64,000 bases of DNA from Hydrogenophaga sp. NFH-34 (GTDB lineage: Bacteria; Pseudomonadota; Gammaproteobacteria; Burkholderiales; Burkholderiaceae_C), in the NCBI RefSeq assembly GCF_021401345.1, contig NZ_JACBGE010000001.1:124001-188000 (forward strand), read 5' to 3'. Shown in pieces: positions 42,084-51,744 of the stretch. The notes beneath the pieces were generated by a model. That model did no database searches and was not told the origin of the DNA. It worked only from the letters and a program-made list of their open reading frames with translations. Both the position numbers and the translations under genes were made by a program. The first letter of the stretch is position 1. Each line of letters begins with the position of its first letter.

Positions 42084-43157
42084 TCAGCCGGCCAGCGGCG
42101 GGGCGCGGCGCCGACCGGCTGAGCCGATGCCCTGCGCCAGCGGCGCTTCGACCCAGCGTTCGAACGCCCAGCCCAGGGCCACGCTCGCGGCGCCCATCAG
42201 GGCGAAGGCCGCGATGGTGGCGGTACCCCCGTGCAGGCCGGCGCGTTCAAACAGCGCGTTGCCCAGCAGCAGCACGGGGAAGTGCACCAGAAACAGCGCG
42301 TAGGACGAACGGCTCAGGATGCCCAGCACCCGTTGGGCGGGGCCGGAAGGCAGCGCCGGGTAGCGGCCCTGCGTGAGCGCCAGCCAGAAGGCCACGGCCA
42401 GCGCGAGGGCAATGCGGGTACGGAATTCCAGCACCAGGGCCAACACGCCCACCAGCAACATGGCGCCCAGCCAGCCGATCCGTTGCCAGCGATCCGGCCG
42501 CTCGCCCGCCCAGCGGGCGGCCACGCCGAGCCCGTAGGCCCCGAGGAAATACAGCGGCCCGTCGTCGAGGCCGGGGTAGCGGTTCCACCAGCCCAGCGAG
42601 AGCGCGGTCGCACCGATCACCAGCGCCATGGCCCGCATGCTCTGCCCGCCGCGCTGGCCCAGCCAGAGCAGCAGCGCCAGCAGGGCATAGAGCTGGAAGT
42701 CGATGGCCACGTACCAGACGCCGGCCGACAGAGCGTCGACGTCGAACGTTTCGTGCAGCAGCGCCGCGTGCGCCAGCCACTGGCGCCAGGTGGGCGCTTC
42801 GGGCACGACGTCGCCGCCCAGCCAGGGCCGTGCCCAGGCCGCGGCCACCAAAGCCAGCAGCAGGGCAACCAGAAAAGGCGGTGCCAGCCGCAGGTAGCGG
42901 CGCCAGACGGTCCGCGCCAGGGCCTCGGCGTGGCCGGCCATGGCCGGCGCCAGGCGTTGCACCGCCAGATAGCCGCCCAGCACCAGAAACACCTGCACCG
43001 CCATGCGGGCATAGCCGTAGAGCCAGCCCAGCGGGGCGGGTGCGAGCCGGTGCATGGCCTCGGCCACCGGGCCGTACGCCGACAGGTGGTGCAGCACGAT
43101 CAGTTGCGAAGCCAGGACCTTGAGCAGGTCGATGCCCGGCTGCCGGGGCGTGCTCAT
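42084..43157 (-). CDS. Acyltransferase-3 family membrane protein
   Basis: 357 aa with about ten hydrophobic segments. Acyltransferase-3 (OafA/NodX-like) features: N-terminal GIDLLKVLASQLIVLHHLSAYGP with the catalytic His in LHHLS, and RRYLRLAPPFLVALLLA. Transfers acyl groups, often acetyl, to cell-envelope polysaccharide or glycolipid; substrate unknown. Its start overlaps the preceding pseudouridine synthase gene by 4 bp, suggesting co-transcription. Confidence 0.83.
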   Translation of the reverse strand: MSTPRQPGIDLLKVLASQLIVLHHLSAYGPVAEAMHRLAPAPLGWLYGYARMAVQVFLVLGGYLAVQRLAPAMAGHAEALARTVWRRYLRLAPPFLVALLLALVAAAWARPWLGGDVVPEAPTWRQWLAHAALLHETFDVDALSAGVWYVAIDFQLYALLALLLWLGQRGGQSMRAMALVIGATALSLGWWNRYPGLDDGPLYFLGAYGLGVAARWAGERPDRWQRIGWLGAMLLVGVLALVLEFRTRIALALAVAFWLALTQGRYPALPSGPAQRVLGILSRSSYALFLVHFPVLLLGNALFERAGLHGGTATIAAFALMGAASVALGWAFERWVEAPLAQGIGSAGRRRAPPLAG

Positions 43158-44086
43158 GGCGCCAGCGGGGCCAGCGCTCGCTGGCTGTCGAAGCGTCGCG
43201 CCGTGCCGGTGACCGGATCGTCGAACGCCAGGGAGCGGGCCAGCAGGGCCAGCGGTTCGGCAAAGTCTTCGGTTTCCCCGGGCTGGCGGCGCACGCTGGG
43301 GTAGAACTGGTCACCGTGCAGCGGCAGGCCCAGCGCGTTCATGTGCACGCGCAACTGGTGGCGTCTGCCGGTGACCGGCTCCAGCCGGAAGCGGGCCCAG
43401 GTGCCTTGGGTTTCAAGGAGGTCGATGCGGGTTTCGCTGTTGGGCGTGCCGTCGGTTTCGACCATCCGGTAAAAGGCCTGCGGGTCTTCTTCGATGCGGC
43501 TGCGGCGCCACACCGGCCCGCGCCAGTCTGTCGGCGCCGGCCCGATGGCTTCGTAGGTCTTGTGGATCGCGCGCTCGCGGAACAGGCGCTGGTAGGCGTC
43601 GCGGTCCTGTGGCCGCACGCTGAACACCACCAGCCCGGCGGTTTCGCGGTCGATGCGGTGCAGCGGGCTCAGGTCGGGCAGGCCGAGCGTGCGCTTGAGG
43701 CGCACCAGCAGGGTCTCGCGCACGTAGCGCCCGCCGGGGGTGACGGGCAGAAAGTGGGGCTTGTCGGCCACCACCAGGTGCTCGTCGCGGAACACGATGT
43801 GCTCGGCGAACGGAATGGCCGGCTCGTCGGGCAGGGCGCGCCAGTAGTAGACGCGCGCGCCGTTCACATAGGGCGCGTCGGGCGGCAGCGGGCGGCCGTT
43901 GTCGTCCACCACCTTGCCCTGGGCCAGGCGCTGGTGCCAGCCTTCGCGGCTGACCGCGGGCAGGCGTTCGGCCAGAAAGTCGAGCAGGCCGGGCCAGGGC
44001 ACGACCCGCAGGCGCGGCAGCGCCACGCAGCTGGGCGAAACGCCCTCGCGCATGGGGATGGCCGGGTTTTTCGGGACGTGCGCCAT
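43154..44086 (-). CDS. RluA-family RNA pseudouridine synthase
   Basis: 310 aa. Catalytic motif HRIDRETAGLVVFS (Asp in RID) at about 140-153, and C-terminal ARFRLEPVTGRRHQLRVHMNALGLPLHGDQFY, the RluA signature. An unusual N-terminal 90 residues precede the catalytic domain in the manner of the RluA-like TruC/RsuA hybrids. Exact target (rRNA or tRNA) cannot be told. Head of a minus-strand group with the acyltransferase. Confidence 0.85.
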   Translation of the reverse strand: MAHVPKNPAIPMREGVSPSCVALPRLRVVPWPGLLDFLAERLPAVSREGWHQRLAQGKVVDDNGRPLPPDAPYVNGARVYYWRALPDEPAIPFAEHIVFRDEHLVVADKPHFLPVTPGGRYVRETLLVRLKRTLGLPDLSPLHRIDRETAGLVVFSVRPQDRDAYQRLFRERAIHKTYEAIGPAPTDWRGPVWRRSRIEEDPQAFYRMVETDGTPNSETRIDLLETQGTWARFRLEPVTGRRHQLRVHMNALGLPLHGDQFYPSVRRQPGETEDFAEPLALLARSLAFDDPVTGTARRFDSQRALAPLAP

Positions 44087-44114
44087 GGCGGGCCGCGAGG
44101 GCGCAGGCGGGGTG

Positions 44115-44846
44115 TCAGCGGCGGATGAACACGAGGTCCCAGACCCCGTGGCCCAGCTTGAGGCCGCGGTTCTCGAACTTGGTCAGGGGCCGGTAATCCG
44201 GCTTGGGGGCGTAGCCGCCCAGGCCAGCGTCGGTGGCTGTGTTGGCCAGCAGCGGCTCGGCGTTGAGCACCTCAAGCATCTGCTCGGCGTAGGGTTGCCA
44301 GTCGGTGGCCAGGTGCAGATATCCGCCGGGCCGCAGGTGGCGCGCCAGCCGGTTCACGAACGCGGGCTGGATCAGGCGGCGCTTGTGGTGGCGGCTCTTG
44401 TGCCAGGGGTCGGGGAAAAAGATGTGCACGCCGTCCAGGCTGTTTTCGGCCAACTGGTGCTCCAGCACCTCGACCGCGTCGTGCTGGAAGATGCGGATGT
44501 TCTCGATGCCCTGTTCGCCGCAGAGTTTGAGCAGGGCGCCCACGCCGGGCTCGTGCACCTCGCAGCACAGGAAGTTGTCGCCGGGCCGGGTCTGCGCAAT
44601 CTGCGCGGTGGCGGCGCCCATGCCGAAGCCGATTTCCAGAATCAGCGGCGCGTTGCGCCCGAAGGCGGCCGCGGTGTCCAGCGGCTGCGCCGCGTCGTAG
44701 CGCAGCAGGAAGCGCGGGCCGAACTGATCGAACGCGCGCTGCTGCCCGGGGCCGACGCGGCCGGTGCGCAGCACGTAGCTTTTGATCTGGCGCAGGTAGG
44801 TGCCTTCTTCGGGCGGCTGGCGCGTGGCGTGGCGGGGATCGGTCAT
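44115..44846 (-). CDS. trmB: tRNA (guanine-N7-)-methyltransferase
   Basis: 243 aa. Methylates G46 of tRNA. SAM motif [14 protein letters not shown] (about 70-83), then [26 protein letters not shown], the diagnostic PDPW-K-H-RR substrate loop, and a C-terminal TKFENRG segment. ATG at 44846 overlaps the gluQ stop by 4 bp. Confidence 0.93.
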   Translation of the reverse strand: MTDPRHATRQPPEEGTYLRQIKSYVLRTGRVGPGQQRAFDQFGPRFLLRYDAAQPLDTAAAFGRNAPLILEIGFGMGAATAQIAQTRPGDNFLCCEVHEPGVGALLKLCGEQGIENIRIFQHDAVEVLEHQLAENSLDGVHIFFPDPWHKSRHHKRRLIQPAFVNRLARHLRPGGYLHLATDWQPYAEQMLEVLNAEPLLANTATDAGLGGYAPKPDYRPLTKFENRGLKLGHGVWDLVFIRR

Positions 44847-45832
44847 GGCAAGGTGGAAACGGGCGCGGGCGGGTATTTTAGGCGCCAGGCCTCCACCCAC
44901 CGAGCCAGGGCCTCGGGCACTTGGCCGGTCTGCGTGGGCAGGCCGAGTGCCTGGGCCGCGGCATTCAGCGTGGCCAGCGGGTCGTTCAGGTCCAGCGCCC
45001 GGGCGCCGTTCTGCTTGCTGAGTTTTTCGCCGTTGGCGCCGCACACCAGCGGCGTGTGCAGGTACACCGGCGTGGGCAGGCCCAGGGCGCGCTGCAGCGC
45101 GATCTGGCGGGGCGTGTTGTCGGCCAGGTCTTCACCGCGCACCACGTGCGTGATGCCTTGGGCCGCGTCGTCCACCACCACCGCCAGTTGGTAGGCCCAG
45201 AGACCGTCGGCGCGCCGCAGCACGAAATCGCCCACATCGCTGGCCACGTCCTGTGTTTGTGTGCCGAGCCGGCGGTCGGTCCAGGCCAGCGGGGCAGGAG
45301 CCCCGACGTGAAAGCGCCAGGCGCGGGCCGACCGGCCACGCAGTCCGCCGTTTTCGGGCCGGCAGGTGCCGGGGTAGACGGCGGCGTGGTGCCGCTCGCG
45401 CTGCAGGCCCTGGGCGAGCAGCGCGGCTTCGATGTCCTTGCGCGAACAGGCGCAGGGGTAGGCGCGGCCGGTGGCCGCGAGTGCGTCGAGTGCCTGCTGG
45501 TAGCGCGTGTCGTGCTGTGATTGCCAGCACACGGGCTCGTCGCTGACCAGGCCGCAGCGCGCGAGCTGGTCGAGGATCAGGCGGTCGGCGCCCGGCACGC
45601 AACGCGGCGTGTCGACGTCTTCGATGCGCACCAGCCAGGCGCCGCCGTGGGCGCGGGCGTCGAGCCAGCTGGCCAGTGCGGCCACCAGCGATCCGGCATG
45701 CAGCAGGCCGGTGGGCGAGGGCGCGAAACGGCCGCGGTACCCAGTGCCCTCGTTTCGCCGCGGCGCGGATTGCGGCCCTCTCTGGGGGCTGTCACCGTCT
45801 TGGGGCAACCCGGCGGCGGTGACCGGTGTCAC
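44843..45832 (-). CDS. gluQ: Glutamyl-Q tRNA(Asp) synthetase
   Basis: 329 aa from a GTG start. Truncated GluRS-like enzyme that attaches Glu to queuosine of tRNA-Asp. HIGH-like motif [14 protein letters not shown] (about 36-49), zinc-binding Cys residues around [10 protein letters not shown], and KMSKS-like [10 protein letters not shown]. No ATG is near; the GTG at 45832 forms a GTGA overlap with the upstream gene. This adds a 33-residue leader unlike the family, so translation may begin later at another weak codon. Confidence 0.85.
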   Translation of the reverse strand: MTPVTAAGLPQDGDSPQRGPQSAPRRNEGTGYRGRFAPSPTGLLHAGSLVAALASWLDARAHGGAWLVRIEDVDTPRCVPGADRLILDQLARCGLVSDEPVCWQSQHDTRYQQALDALAATGRAYPCACSRKDIEAALLAQGLQRERHHAAVYPGTCRPENGGLRGRSARAWRFHVGAPAPLAWTDRRLGTQTQDVASDVGDFVLRRADGLWAYQLAVVVDDAAQGITHVVRGEDLADNTPRQIALQRALGLPTPVYLHTPLVCGANGEKLSKQNGARALDLNDPLATLNAAAQALGLPTQTGQVPEALARWVEAWRLKYPPAPVSTLP

Positions 45833-46959
45833 GACCGTTCGGCAATCACACGCAGTGCCAGTTCCAGTCCCGAAATGAAGGCGTCTTCGACGCGATGGCC
45901 CAGGCACCAGTCGCCGCACAGGCCGATGCCGAGCGCGGCATCGAACAGATGGCTTTCGCCCAGCGGGGTCTGGGTCTGGGCGAAGCGCCAGCGATGGGCC
46001 TGCGCATGGCTGGGGGTGGCGCGGATGCCGGTGATTTCGGCAAAGCCCTTGAGCAGCTTGGCCGCGACGCGTTCTTCGGGATCGTCCAGGTGCTTGCTCG
46101 ACCAGGCGGGGCTGGCCTGCACGGTCCAGCGTTCCACCGGGTTGCGGCCGGGCTTGCTGTTCTCGCGCGCCAGCCAGCTGATGCGGTGGTGCGTGCTGCG
46201 GGCGGCGTTCCAGTGCGGGCCCAGGGTGCCGAGGCCGGGTTGCATGGCGTTGGGGAAGGCCAGCATGAGCGCCCAGCAGGGCGCGACGGACACGGCCGTC
46301 AGACGCTGGCGCAGCGCCGGGGCCAGGCCCGAGGCCAGCAGCAGGTCGTGCGCCTGGGGGTGGGGGATGGCCAGCACCACCTGGTCGAAGCCGCCCAGCA
46401 CGTGCTGGCCACCATCGCTGTCTTCGGCGCGCAGCTGCCACTGGCGCGGTTCGAGCGCATCGGGTTCGATGCGGTGGACGTGGTGGCTCAGCCGGGTCTG
46501 GGCGGTCAGGCCGCCGAAGCGCTCGGGCATCAGCAGCGGTTCGCCCCAGTGGCTCACCAGGGCGTTCATGCCGGGTTTGGCCACGAAGTGCGGTTCGGTC
46601 GGGGGCGGTGCGCTGGCCAGCACGTGGCCGAGTTCGTCGAGCACGCGCACGGTGCTCACGCTCCAGGGCCGGACGAGGTCCTGCACGCCCAACAGGATGC
46701 GGGCAAAGCGGCTGTCGCGCACGGTGAAGTACTGGGCGCCGTGATCAAAGCCGCCGAACTCGGTGTCGCGGGTCGCCATGCGGCCGCCAAACCCTGCGCT
46801 CTTTTCCAGCAGGGTCACCCGGTGACCGGCCTGGACCAGGGTGCGCGCGCACACGACGCCGGCCATGCCGGCTCCGATCACCGCCACATGGCGAGTCACG
46901 GCAGGACGCGAAGACGGGGAGCGGGCTGTGGAGCGGCGGCGGGCGGCGGGACGGGGCAT
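45829..46959 (-). CDS. FAD-dependent amine-oxidase/renalase-like oxidoreductase
   Basis: 376 aa. Rossmann dinucleotide motif [40 protein letters not shown] (about 24-63) and C-terminal FAD-contacting [26 protein letters not shown]. Similar bacterial proteins act on dihydronicotinamide isomers, but the substrate is not shown here. ATG at 46959 chosen; a GTG at 46899 just before HVAVIGAG is an alternative, and neither has a strong ribosome binding site. Confidence 0.82.
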   Translation of the reverse strand: MPRPAARRRSTARSPSSRPAVTRHVAVIGAGMAGVVCARTLVQAGHRVTLLEKSAGFGGRMATRDTEFGGFDHGAQYFTVRDSRFARILLGVQDLVRPWSVSTVRVLDELGHVLASAPPPTEPHFVAKPGMNALVSHWGEPLLMPERFGGLTAQTRLSHHVHRIEPDALEPRQWQLRAEDSDGGQHVLGGFDQVVLAIPHPQAHDLLLASGLAPALRQRLTAVSVAPCWALMLAFPNAMQPGLGTLGPHWNAARSTHHRISWLARENSKPGRNPVERWTVQASPAWSSKHLDDPEERVAAKLLKGFAEITGIRATPSHAQAHRWRFAQTQTPLGESHLFDAALGIGLCGDWCLGHRVEDAFISGLELALRVIAERS

Positions 46960-47063
46960 GGCGCGGTCTCGGTAAGGAGCGTGAAGCCGGCGAGGGCGAT
47001 GGGGCCACTGTAGCAGCGCCGGACCGGGGCCCGGGGCCGGATTTGCCCGCGGACGTGCCGCAC

Positions 47064-48023
47064 TCAGTTCTGGTGATGGTGGTTCAGCAGCGCTTCGCGC
47101 GTGCCCGGGTGCTGCAGGCGCTCCAGCCACCAGCGCAGGGCGCGCCCGGTTTCGGTGGCGCTGCGGGGCTGGCGCCAGGCGTAGGCCACCTTCAGGCCGC
47201 GGTTGGGCTGGTGCACGTCCTTGACCACCAGCCGCCCGGCGTTGATGAACGGCTGGGCCAGCGGCTGCGGCAGGAAGCCGGCGGCCAGCCCGCGCAACTG
47301 GGCCTCCAGCTTGTGCTGCATGGTGGGCACGGTGAGCACGTCCTGCCCCGGGGCGAGGTTGTGGGTCATGCCCTGGCCGCGCGTGGTGCTGTCGGCCACG
47401 GCCACCGCCCGGTGCTGGCGCCGCTCTTCTTCGGTCAGCCGGTGCGCGATCCGGGCCAGCGGATGGTGGGGCGCGACAGCGAAGACGAAATCGATGGTGC
47501 CCAGCGGGGCGGTGCGGATGTCGGCCGGATGGGCGCCTTCGCCCACCACGCCCAGGGCCAGATCGGCCTGGCCGCTGTGCAGTGCCTCCTGGGTGCCCGA
47601 GAGGGTTTCGGCGCGCAGCTTGAGCCGGGTCGGCGGGTTTTCGGCGTAGAACGCCTCGCACAGCTCGAACAGGGTGGCGCGGGCCACGATGGCGTCGGCC
47701 GCGATGGTCAGCTGCGGCTCCCACCCGGTGGCCACGCGCCGCACGCGCTGGGCCACGGCATCGAGTTCGCCCAGCAGGTACTGGCCGGCGCGCAGCAACT
47801 CGGCGCCGGCCGGGGTGAGCTGGGCGCGGCGCGCGCTGCGGTCGAACAGCAGCACGTCGAGCGCGTCCTCGATCTGGCGCACTCGGTAGGTGAGGGCACT
47901 GGGCACCATGCCCAGTTCGCGGGCCGCCGCGGCCATGCTGCCCAGGCGGGCCACCGCTTCGACGAGGCCGAGGTTTTCGGGCGAGAGGGCGCTGCGCGTG
48001 GAGGTGGGATGGGCTGGGGGCAT
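47064..48023 (-). CDS. LysR-family transcriptional regulator
   Basis: 319 aa. N-terminal winged helix (LGLVEAVARLGSMAAAARELGMVPSALTYRVRQIEDALDVLLFDRSARRAQLTPAGAELL, about 16-76) and a C-terminal effector-binding domain. Divergent from the pirin gene with an AT-rich 129-bp gap holding repeated GAATT words (near 48028-48065), so probably controls pirin-DoxX-WrbA genes and itself. Confidence 0.9.
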   Translation of the reverse strand: MPPAHPTSTRSALSPENLGLVEAVARLGSMAAAARELGMVPSALTYRVRQIEDALDVLLFDRSARRAQLTPAGAELLRAGQYLLGELDAVAQRVRRVATGWEPQLTIAADAIVARATLFELCEAFYAENPPTRLKLRAETLSGTQEALHSGQADLALGVVGEGAHPADIRTAPLGTIDFVFAVAPHHPLARIAHRLTEEERRQHRAVAVADSTTRGQGMTHNLAPGQDVLTVPTMQHKLEAQLRGLAAGFLPQPLAQPFINAGRLVVKDVHQPNRGLKVAYAWRQPRSATETGRALRWWLERLQHPGTREALLNHHHQN

Positions 48024-48152
48024 GGTTTTTGAATTCGATTGAATTGAATGATGCCATCAAATTCATGCAAACCAAATGCACGGTTGGGTGCCCAGAATAC
48101 TGCCCATGCCGTCACATTCTGTGCGGCCCCCACGCATCGGAAAGGAGACCCC
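48024..48152. promoter_or_regulatory. Divergent LysR-pirin control region
   Basis: Contains TTGAATTCGATTGAATTGAATGAT-type repeats (split here: three GAATT/GAATG words within 25 bp) and a GATG-C-CATC dyad near 48048-48058, typical of LysR operator regions. AAAGGAGACC is the ribosome binding site of the pirin gene. Confidence 0.5.
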
Positions 48153-48854
<702 letters not shown>

Positions 48855-48905
48855 AGGTTTTTCCCTCACCCTGTAACGTCAATTTCCCCTGCAAGGAGTT
48901 TTTTC

Positions 48906-49313
48906 ATGAACGCTCTCCAATCTCCCCTGTCCCTGATCGGCCGTGTCCTGCTGGCCATCCTGTTCGTGCCGGCCGGCTTCGGCAAGATCGCGGGCTTCTC
49001 CGGCACCGTGGGTTACGCCACCGCCATGGGCATGCCCCTGCCCACCGTCGGGGTGGCGATCGCGCTGGTGATCGAGCTGGTCGGTGGCCTGGCGCTGCTG
49101 GTCGGTTTCGGCACCCGCGTGGCGGCCATCGCCCTGGCCGTGTTCACCCTGGTGGCCAGCTTCTTCTTCCATGCCTACTGGGCCGTGCCGGCCGAGCAGC
49201 AGATGGTCCAGCAACTGATGTTCTTCAAGAACATCGCCATCACCGGCGGCCTGCTGGCTTTCGCCGCCTTCGGTGCCGGTGCCTTCAGCCTGGACGCCAA
49301 GCGCGCCCGGTGA
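48906..49313 (+). CDS. DoxX-family membrane protein
   Basis: 135 aa with four membrane segments (about 10-28, 45-70, 72-95 and 107-125). DoxX core PLSLIGRVLLAILFVPAGFGKIAGFSGTVGYATAMGMP. Start has AAGGAG 8 nt upstream. Family members form membrane oxidoreductase complexes; the neighbours point to redox stress. Confidence 0.9.
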   Translation: MNALQSPLSLIGRVLLAILFVPAGFGKIAGFSGTVGYATAMGMPLPTVGVAIALVIELVGGLALLVGFGTRVAAIALAVFTLVASFFFHAYWAVPAEQQMVQQLMFFKNIAITGGLLAFAAFGAGAFSLDAKRAR

Positions 49314-49353
49314 CCCGCCTTCCGTGATATCCCCCCAACCCAGGAGTCTTTGC

Positions 49354-49908
49354 ATGTCCCAGATCGTTGTTGTCTACCATTCCGGCTACGGCCATACCCA
49401 GCGCATGGCGCAGTCGGTCGCCGACGGTGCCGGTGCCGAACTCCTGGCCATCGACGCCGACGGCAACCTGCCCGAAGGCGGTTGGGAAGCCCTGGACGCG
49501 GCCGACGCCATCGTGTTCGGCTCGCCCACCTACATGGGCAGCGTGAGCTGGCAGTTCAAGAAGTTCGCCGACGCGTCCAGCAAGGCCTGGTTCTCGCAGA
49601 AGTGGAAGGACAAGGTGGCCGCCGGTTTCACCAACAGCGCGGGCATGAACGGCGACAAGCTGGCCACGCTGAACACCCTGTTCACGCTGGCCATGCAGCA
49701 CGGCATGATCTGGGTCAGCCAGGGCCTGATGCCCAGCAACACCCAGGGTGCGCAGCGCAACGACGTGAACTACCTGGTTTCGTACAGCGGGGCCATCGCG
49801 CAGTCGCCGTCGGACGCAGGGGCCGCCGACATGCTGCCTGGCGACCTCGAAACCGCCCGCCTGTTCGGCGAGCGCGTGGCCGCCGTGACGAAGAAATTCA
49901 AGGGCTGA
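49354..49908 (+). CDS. WrbA/flavodoxin-type NAD(P)H:quinone oxidoreductase
   Basis: 184 aa. FMN phosphate loop VVVYHSGYGHTQRMAQSVADGA (about 4-25) and FGSPTYMGSVSWQFKKFAD (about 53-72), typical of flavodoxin-like NAD(P)H:quinone oxidoreductases. Reduces quinones by two electrons. Slightly shorter than WrbA and lacking some of its conserved central segment, so called WrbA-like. Confidence 0.85.
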   Translation: MSQIVVVYHSGYGHTQRMAQSVADGAGAELLAIDADGNLPEGGWEALDAADAIVFGSPTYMGSVSWQFKKFADASSKAWFSQKWKDKVAAGFTNSAGMNGDKLATLNTLFTLAMQHGMIWVSQGLMPSNTQGAQRNDVNYLVSYSGAIAQSPSDAGAADMLPGDLETARLFGERVAAVTKKFKG

Positions 49909-49921
49909 GGCTGGCCGGCCT

Positions 49922-49947
49922 CATGCCGCGTTAGCATCCGCGGCATG
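49922..49947 (+). promoter_or_regulatory. Hairpin covering the DUF599 start codon
   Basis: CATGCCGCG (49922-49930) and CGCGGCATG (49939-49947) form a perfect 9-bp stem with 8-nt loop; the 3' arm ends exactly with the ATG at 49945. It starts 14 bp after the preceding stop codon, so could also be a terminator without T-tract. Confidence 0.5.
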
Positions 49948-50640
49948 AAGATCTTCAGCATCCTTCCCTGGGCAGACTGGCTGGCGCTGGTCTGCTTTTT
50001 TGCGCTCTGGGTGGGCTACGCGGGTTTCGCCAAGGGGTGGGGCGTGCGGCAGTCGTCGCTGCTGGTCACCACCAACCGTTACCGCGGCTACTGGATGCTG
50101 CAGACCACGTTCCGCGATCCGCGCATGCTCGACGGCCTGATCACGCAGACGCTGTCGAACACGCCGGCGTTCTTCTCGTCGACCTCGATCCTGGTGATCG
50201 GGGGGCTGTTCGCTTTGCTGGGCACCACCGACAAGGCCACCGAGCTGATGAGCGAGATCCCGTTCGCGCAGGCCACCACGCTGATCGTGTTCGAGTTCAA
50301 GATCCTGGTGCTGGTGGCGATCTTCATCTACGCCTTCTTCCGCTTTTCGTGGTGCATGCGGCAGTACACCTTCGTGGCGCTGCTGATCGGTTCGATGCCG
50401 CCGCCGGAAGCTTTCGACAGCGGCGAGTTCGACCGCGAGCGGTTTGCCCACCGCGCCGCCAGGCTGGTGGCTTCGGCGGCCGACACCTTCAACGACGGGC
50501 TGCGGGCCTACTACTTCGCGTTCGCGCTGCTGGCCTGGTTCGTGTCGCCGGTGGCGATGGTGCTGGCCACTCTGGTGGTGGTGGCCATCCTCTACAGCCG
50601 GGAGTTCCGCTCCGACGTGCTTCAGGTGCTGCGCGACTGA
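49945..50640 (+). CDS. DUF599 membrane protein
   Basis: 231 aa with four membrane segments (about 9-27, 70-92, 110-135 and 185-215). DUF599 signature includes LLVTTNRYRGYWMLQTTFRDPRMLDGLITQTLSNTPAFFSSTSI. Function unknown. No Shine-Dalgarno is visible. Its 3' end overlaps the convergent PAP2 gene by 19 bp. Confidence 0.87.
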   Translation: MKIFSILPWADWLALVCFFALWVGYAGFAKGWGVRQSSLLVTTNRYRGYWMLQTTFRDPRMLDGLITQTLSNTPAFFSSTSILVIGGLFALLGTTDKATELMSEIPFAQATTLIVFEFKILVLVAIFIYAFFRFSWCMRQYTFVALLIGSMPPPEAFDSGEFDRERFAHRAARLVASAADTFNDGLRAYYFAFALLAWFVSPVAMVLATLVVVAILYSREFRSDVLQVLRD

Positions 50641-51338
50641 GCCAGGCGCTGCTGCAGCCGCTGCGACAGCCGGAGGTCGGCAGGCGTGAGGGACAGCCAG
50701 GCGAAGAGCGCGCCGACCAGCGCCCCGGTGATCGCGTCCAGGGCCACGTGCTGCAGCGTGGCCAGCGTCGACCAGGTGATGGCCACACAGACCCCCGCGT
50801 TGACGATGTGCCACCCCCGGGGCACCCCCATCTGTCGCAGCAGGTGGTAGAGCCACCAGGCCGAAAACACCGCCGTGGCCACGTGCAGCGACGGCCAGGC
50901 GTTGCCGGACGCATCGATGCCCTTGAGCGCCGACAGGCCGGGGTAGTTCGACCAGTCGATGCCGAAATCCGGCACGCGCGTGGGCCACAGCCAGAACACC
51001 AGCAGGCAACTGCCGCAGAGCAGGGCCACCCAGGCCCCGAGGCGCAGCAGCGCCCGCAGGTTGCCGATGAGAGCTGGGGGCAGCGACACGTACACCCACA
51101 GCGAGGCATAGACCGGGAAGGCGGCCGGGGTGAAGGGCACCAGCCGGTCCAGCCAGATCTCGGGCATCACCCAGGGCGCGCGCGACGGGTGCTGCAGCAC
51201 ATAAAAATAGGCTTGGAAGAACAGCACCATGAACAGGGTGGTGCCCACCGCTTTGAGCAGCCACAGATGGGCCACGCGCAGGCCCATCTCGGTAGGCCAG
51301 GTAGCAGAGACAGCGCGGGGAACAGAGCGGTCGGGCAT
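50622..51338 (-). CDS. PAP2-family phosphatase
   Basis: 238 aa, about six membrane segments. Catalytic motifs: NAWPSLHVATAVF (motif with SLH) and TLATLQHVALDAITGAL (His and Asp). Probably dephosphorylates lipid or polyprenyl phosphates at the membrane. ATG at 51338 taken; ATGs at 51374-51377 would add 12-13 residues, and none has a clear ribosome binding site. Divergent from the pigment operon. Confidence 0.8.
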   Translation of the reverse strand: MPDRSVPRAVSATWPTEMGLRVAHLWLLKAVGTTLFMVLFFQAYFYVLQHPSRAPWVMPEIWLDRLVPFTPAAFPVYASLWVYVSLPPALIGNLRALLRLGAWVALLCGSCLLVFWLWPTRVPDFGIDWSNYPGLSALKGIDASGNAWPSLHVATAVFSAWWLYHLLRQMGVPRGWHIVNAGVCVAITWSTLATLQHVALDAITGALVGALFAWLSLTPADLRLSQRLQQRLAQSRST

Positions 51339-51394
51339 GGTTGTGAAGGCGGGCGGGCCAAGGTCGTGGCGCATCATATCGGCGCCGCTGACGC

Positions 51395-51423
51395 CCGGTG
51401 CGCCGACCCGTGCCAGATACAAT
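51395..51423 (+). promoter_or_regulatory. Candidate promoter of aryl-polyene operon
   Basis: TACAAT (51418-51423) is a good -10 element about 75 bp before the first ACP gene; the -35 is weak (near 51395). It is the only AT-rich promoter-like stretch before the long co-directional gene string. Confidence 0.4.
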
Positions 51424-51498
51424 GAAACCAGGAACGGGAGGCGGCCAAACAGGGTGTGACGCAGCGGTCCTGGCTCACGAACTGGATGCACATTCACC

Positions 51499-51744
51499 AT
51501 GGATTCAACGGAAATCATTCGTAACTTTTTGCAGGACCGTCTCGGCGTCGAGGCCACCCGGGTGGTGGACGACGCACTGTTGGCCGATCTGGGTGTGGAC
51601 TCCCTGATGCTGGCCGAACTGATGTTCGAGGCCGAGGACCGTCTCGATATTTCCATCGATTCGCCCGATGTGCTGCCCAAGACCGTGGGCGAGATGCGCG
51701 GCGTCATCGACCGCGTGCTGGCGGCCAAGGCCGTGGGAACGTGA
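51499..51744 (+). CDS. Acyl carrier protein 1 of aryl-polyene cluster
   Basis: 81 aa. Four-helix ACP with phosphopantetheine Ser35 in GVDSLMLAE. Carries the growing polyene chain or starter. Ends in a 4-bp overlap with the ketosynthase gene that follows, an order (ACP-KS-ACP) different from the ACP-ACP pair usual in APE clusters. Confidence 0.88.
   Translation: MDSTEIIRNFLQDRLGVEATRVVDDALLADLGVDSLMLAELMFEAEDRLDISIDSPDVLPKTVGEMRGVIDRVLAAKAVGT

Noticed and set aside
45721-45840. Possible intergenic repeat between gluQ and the FAD gene
   Set aside because: Resembles a repeat by composition, but no second copy is visible in the window, so it is not listed as a feature.
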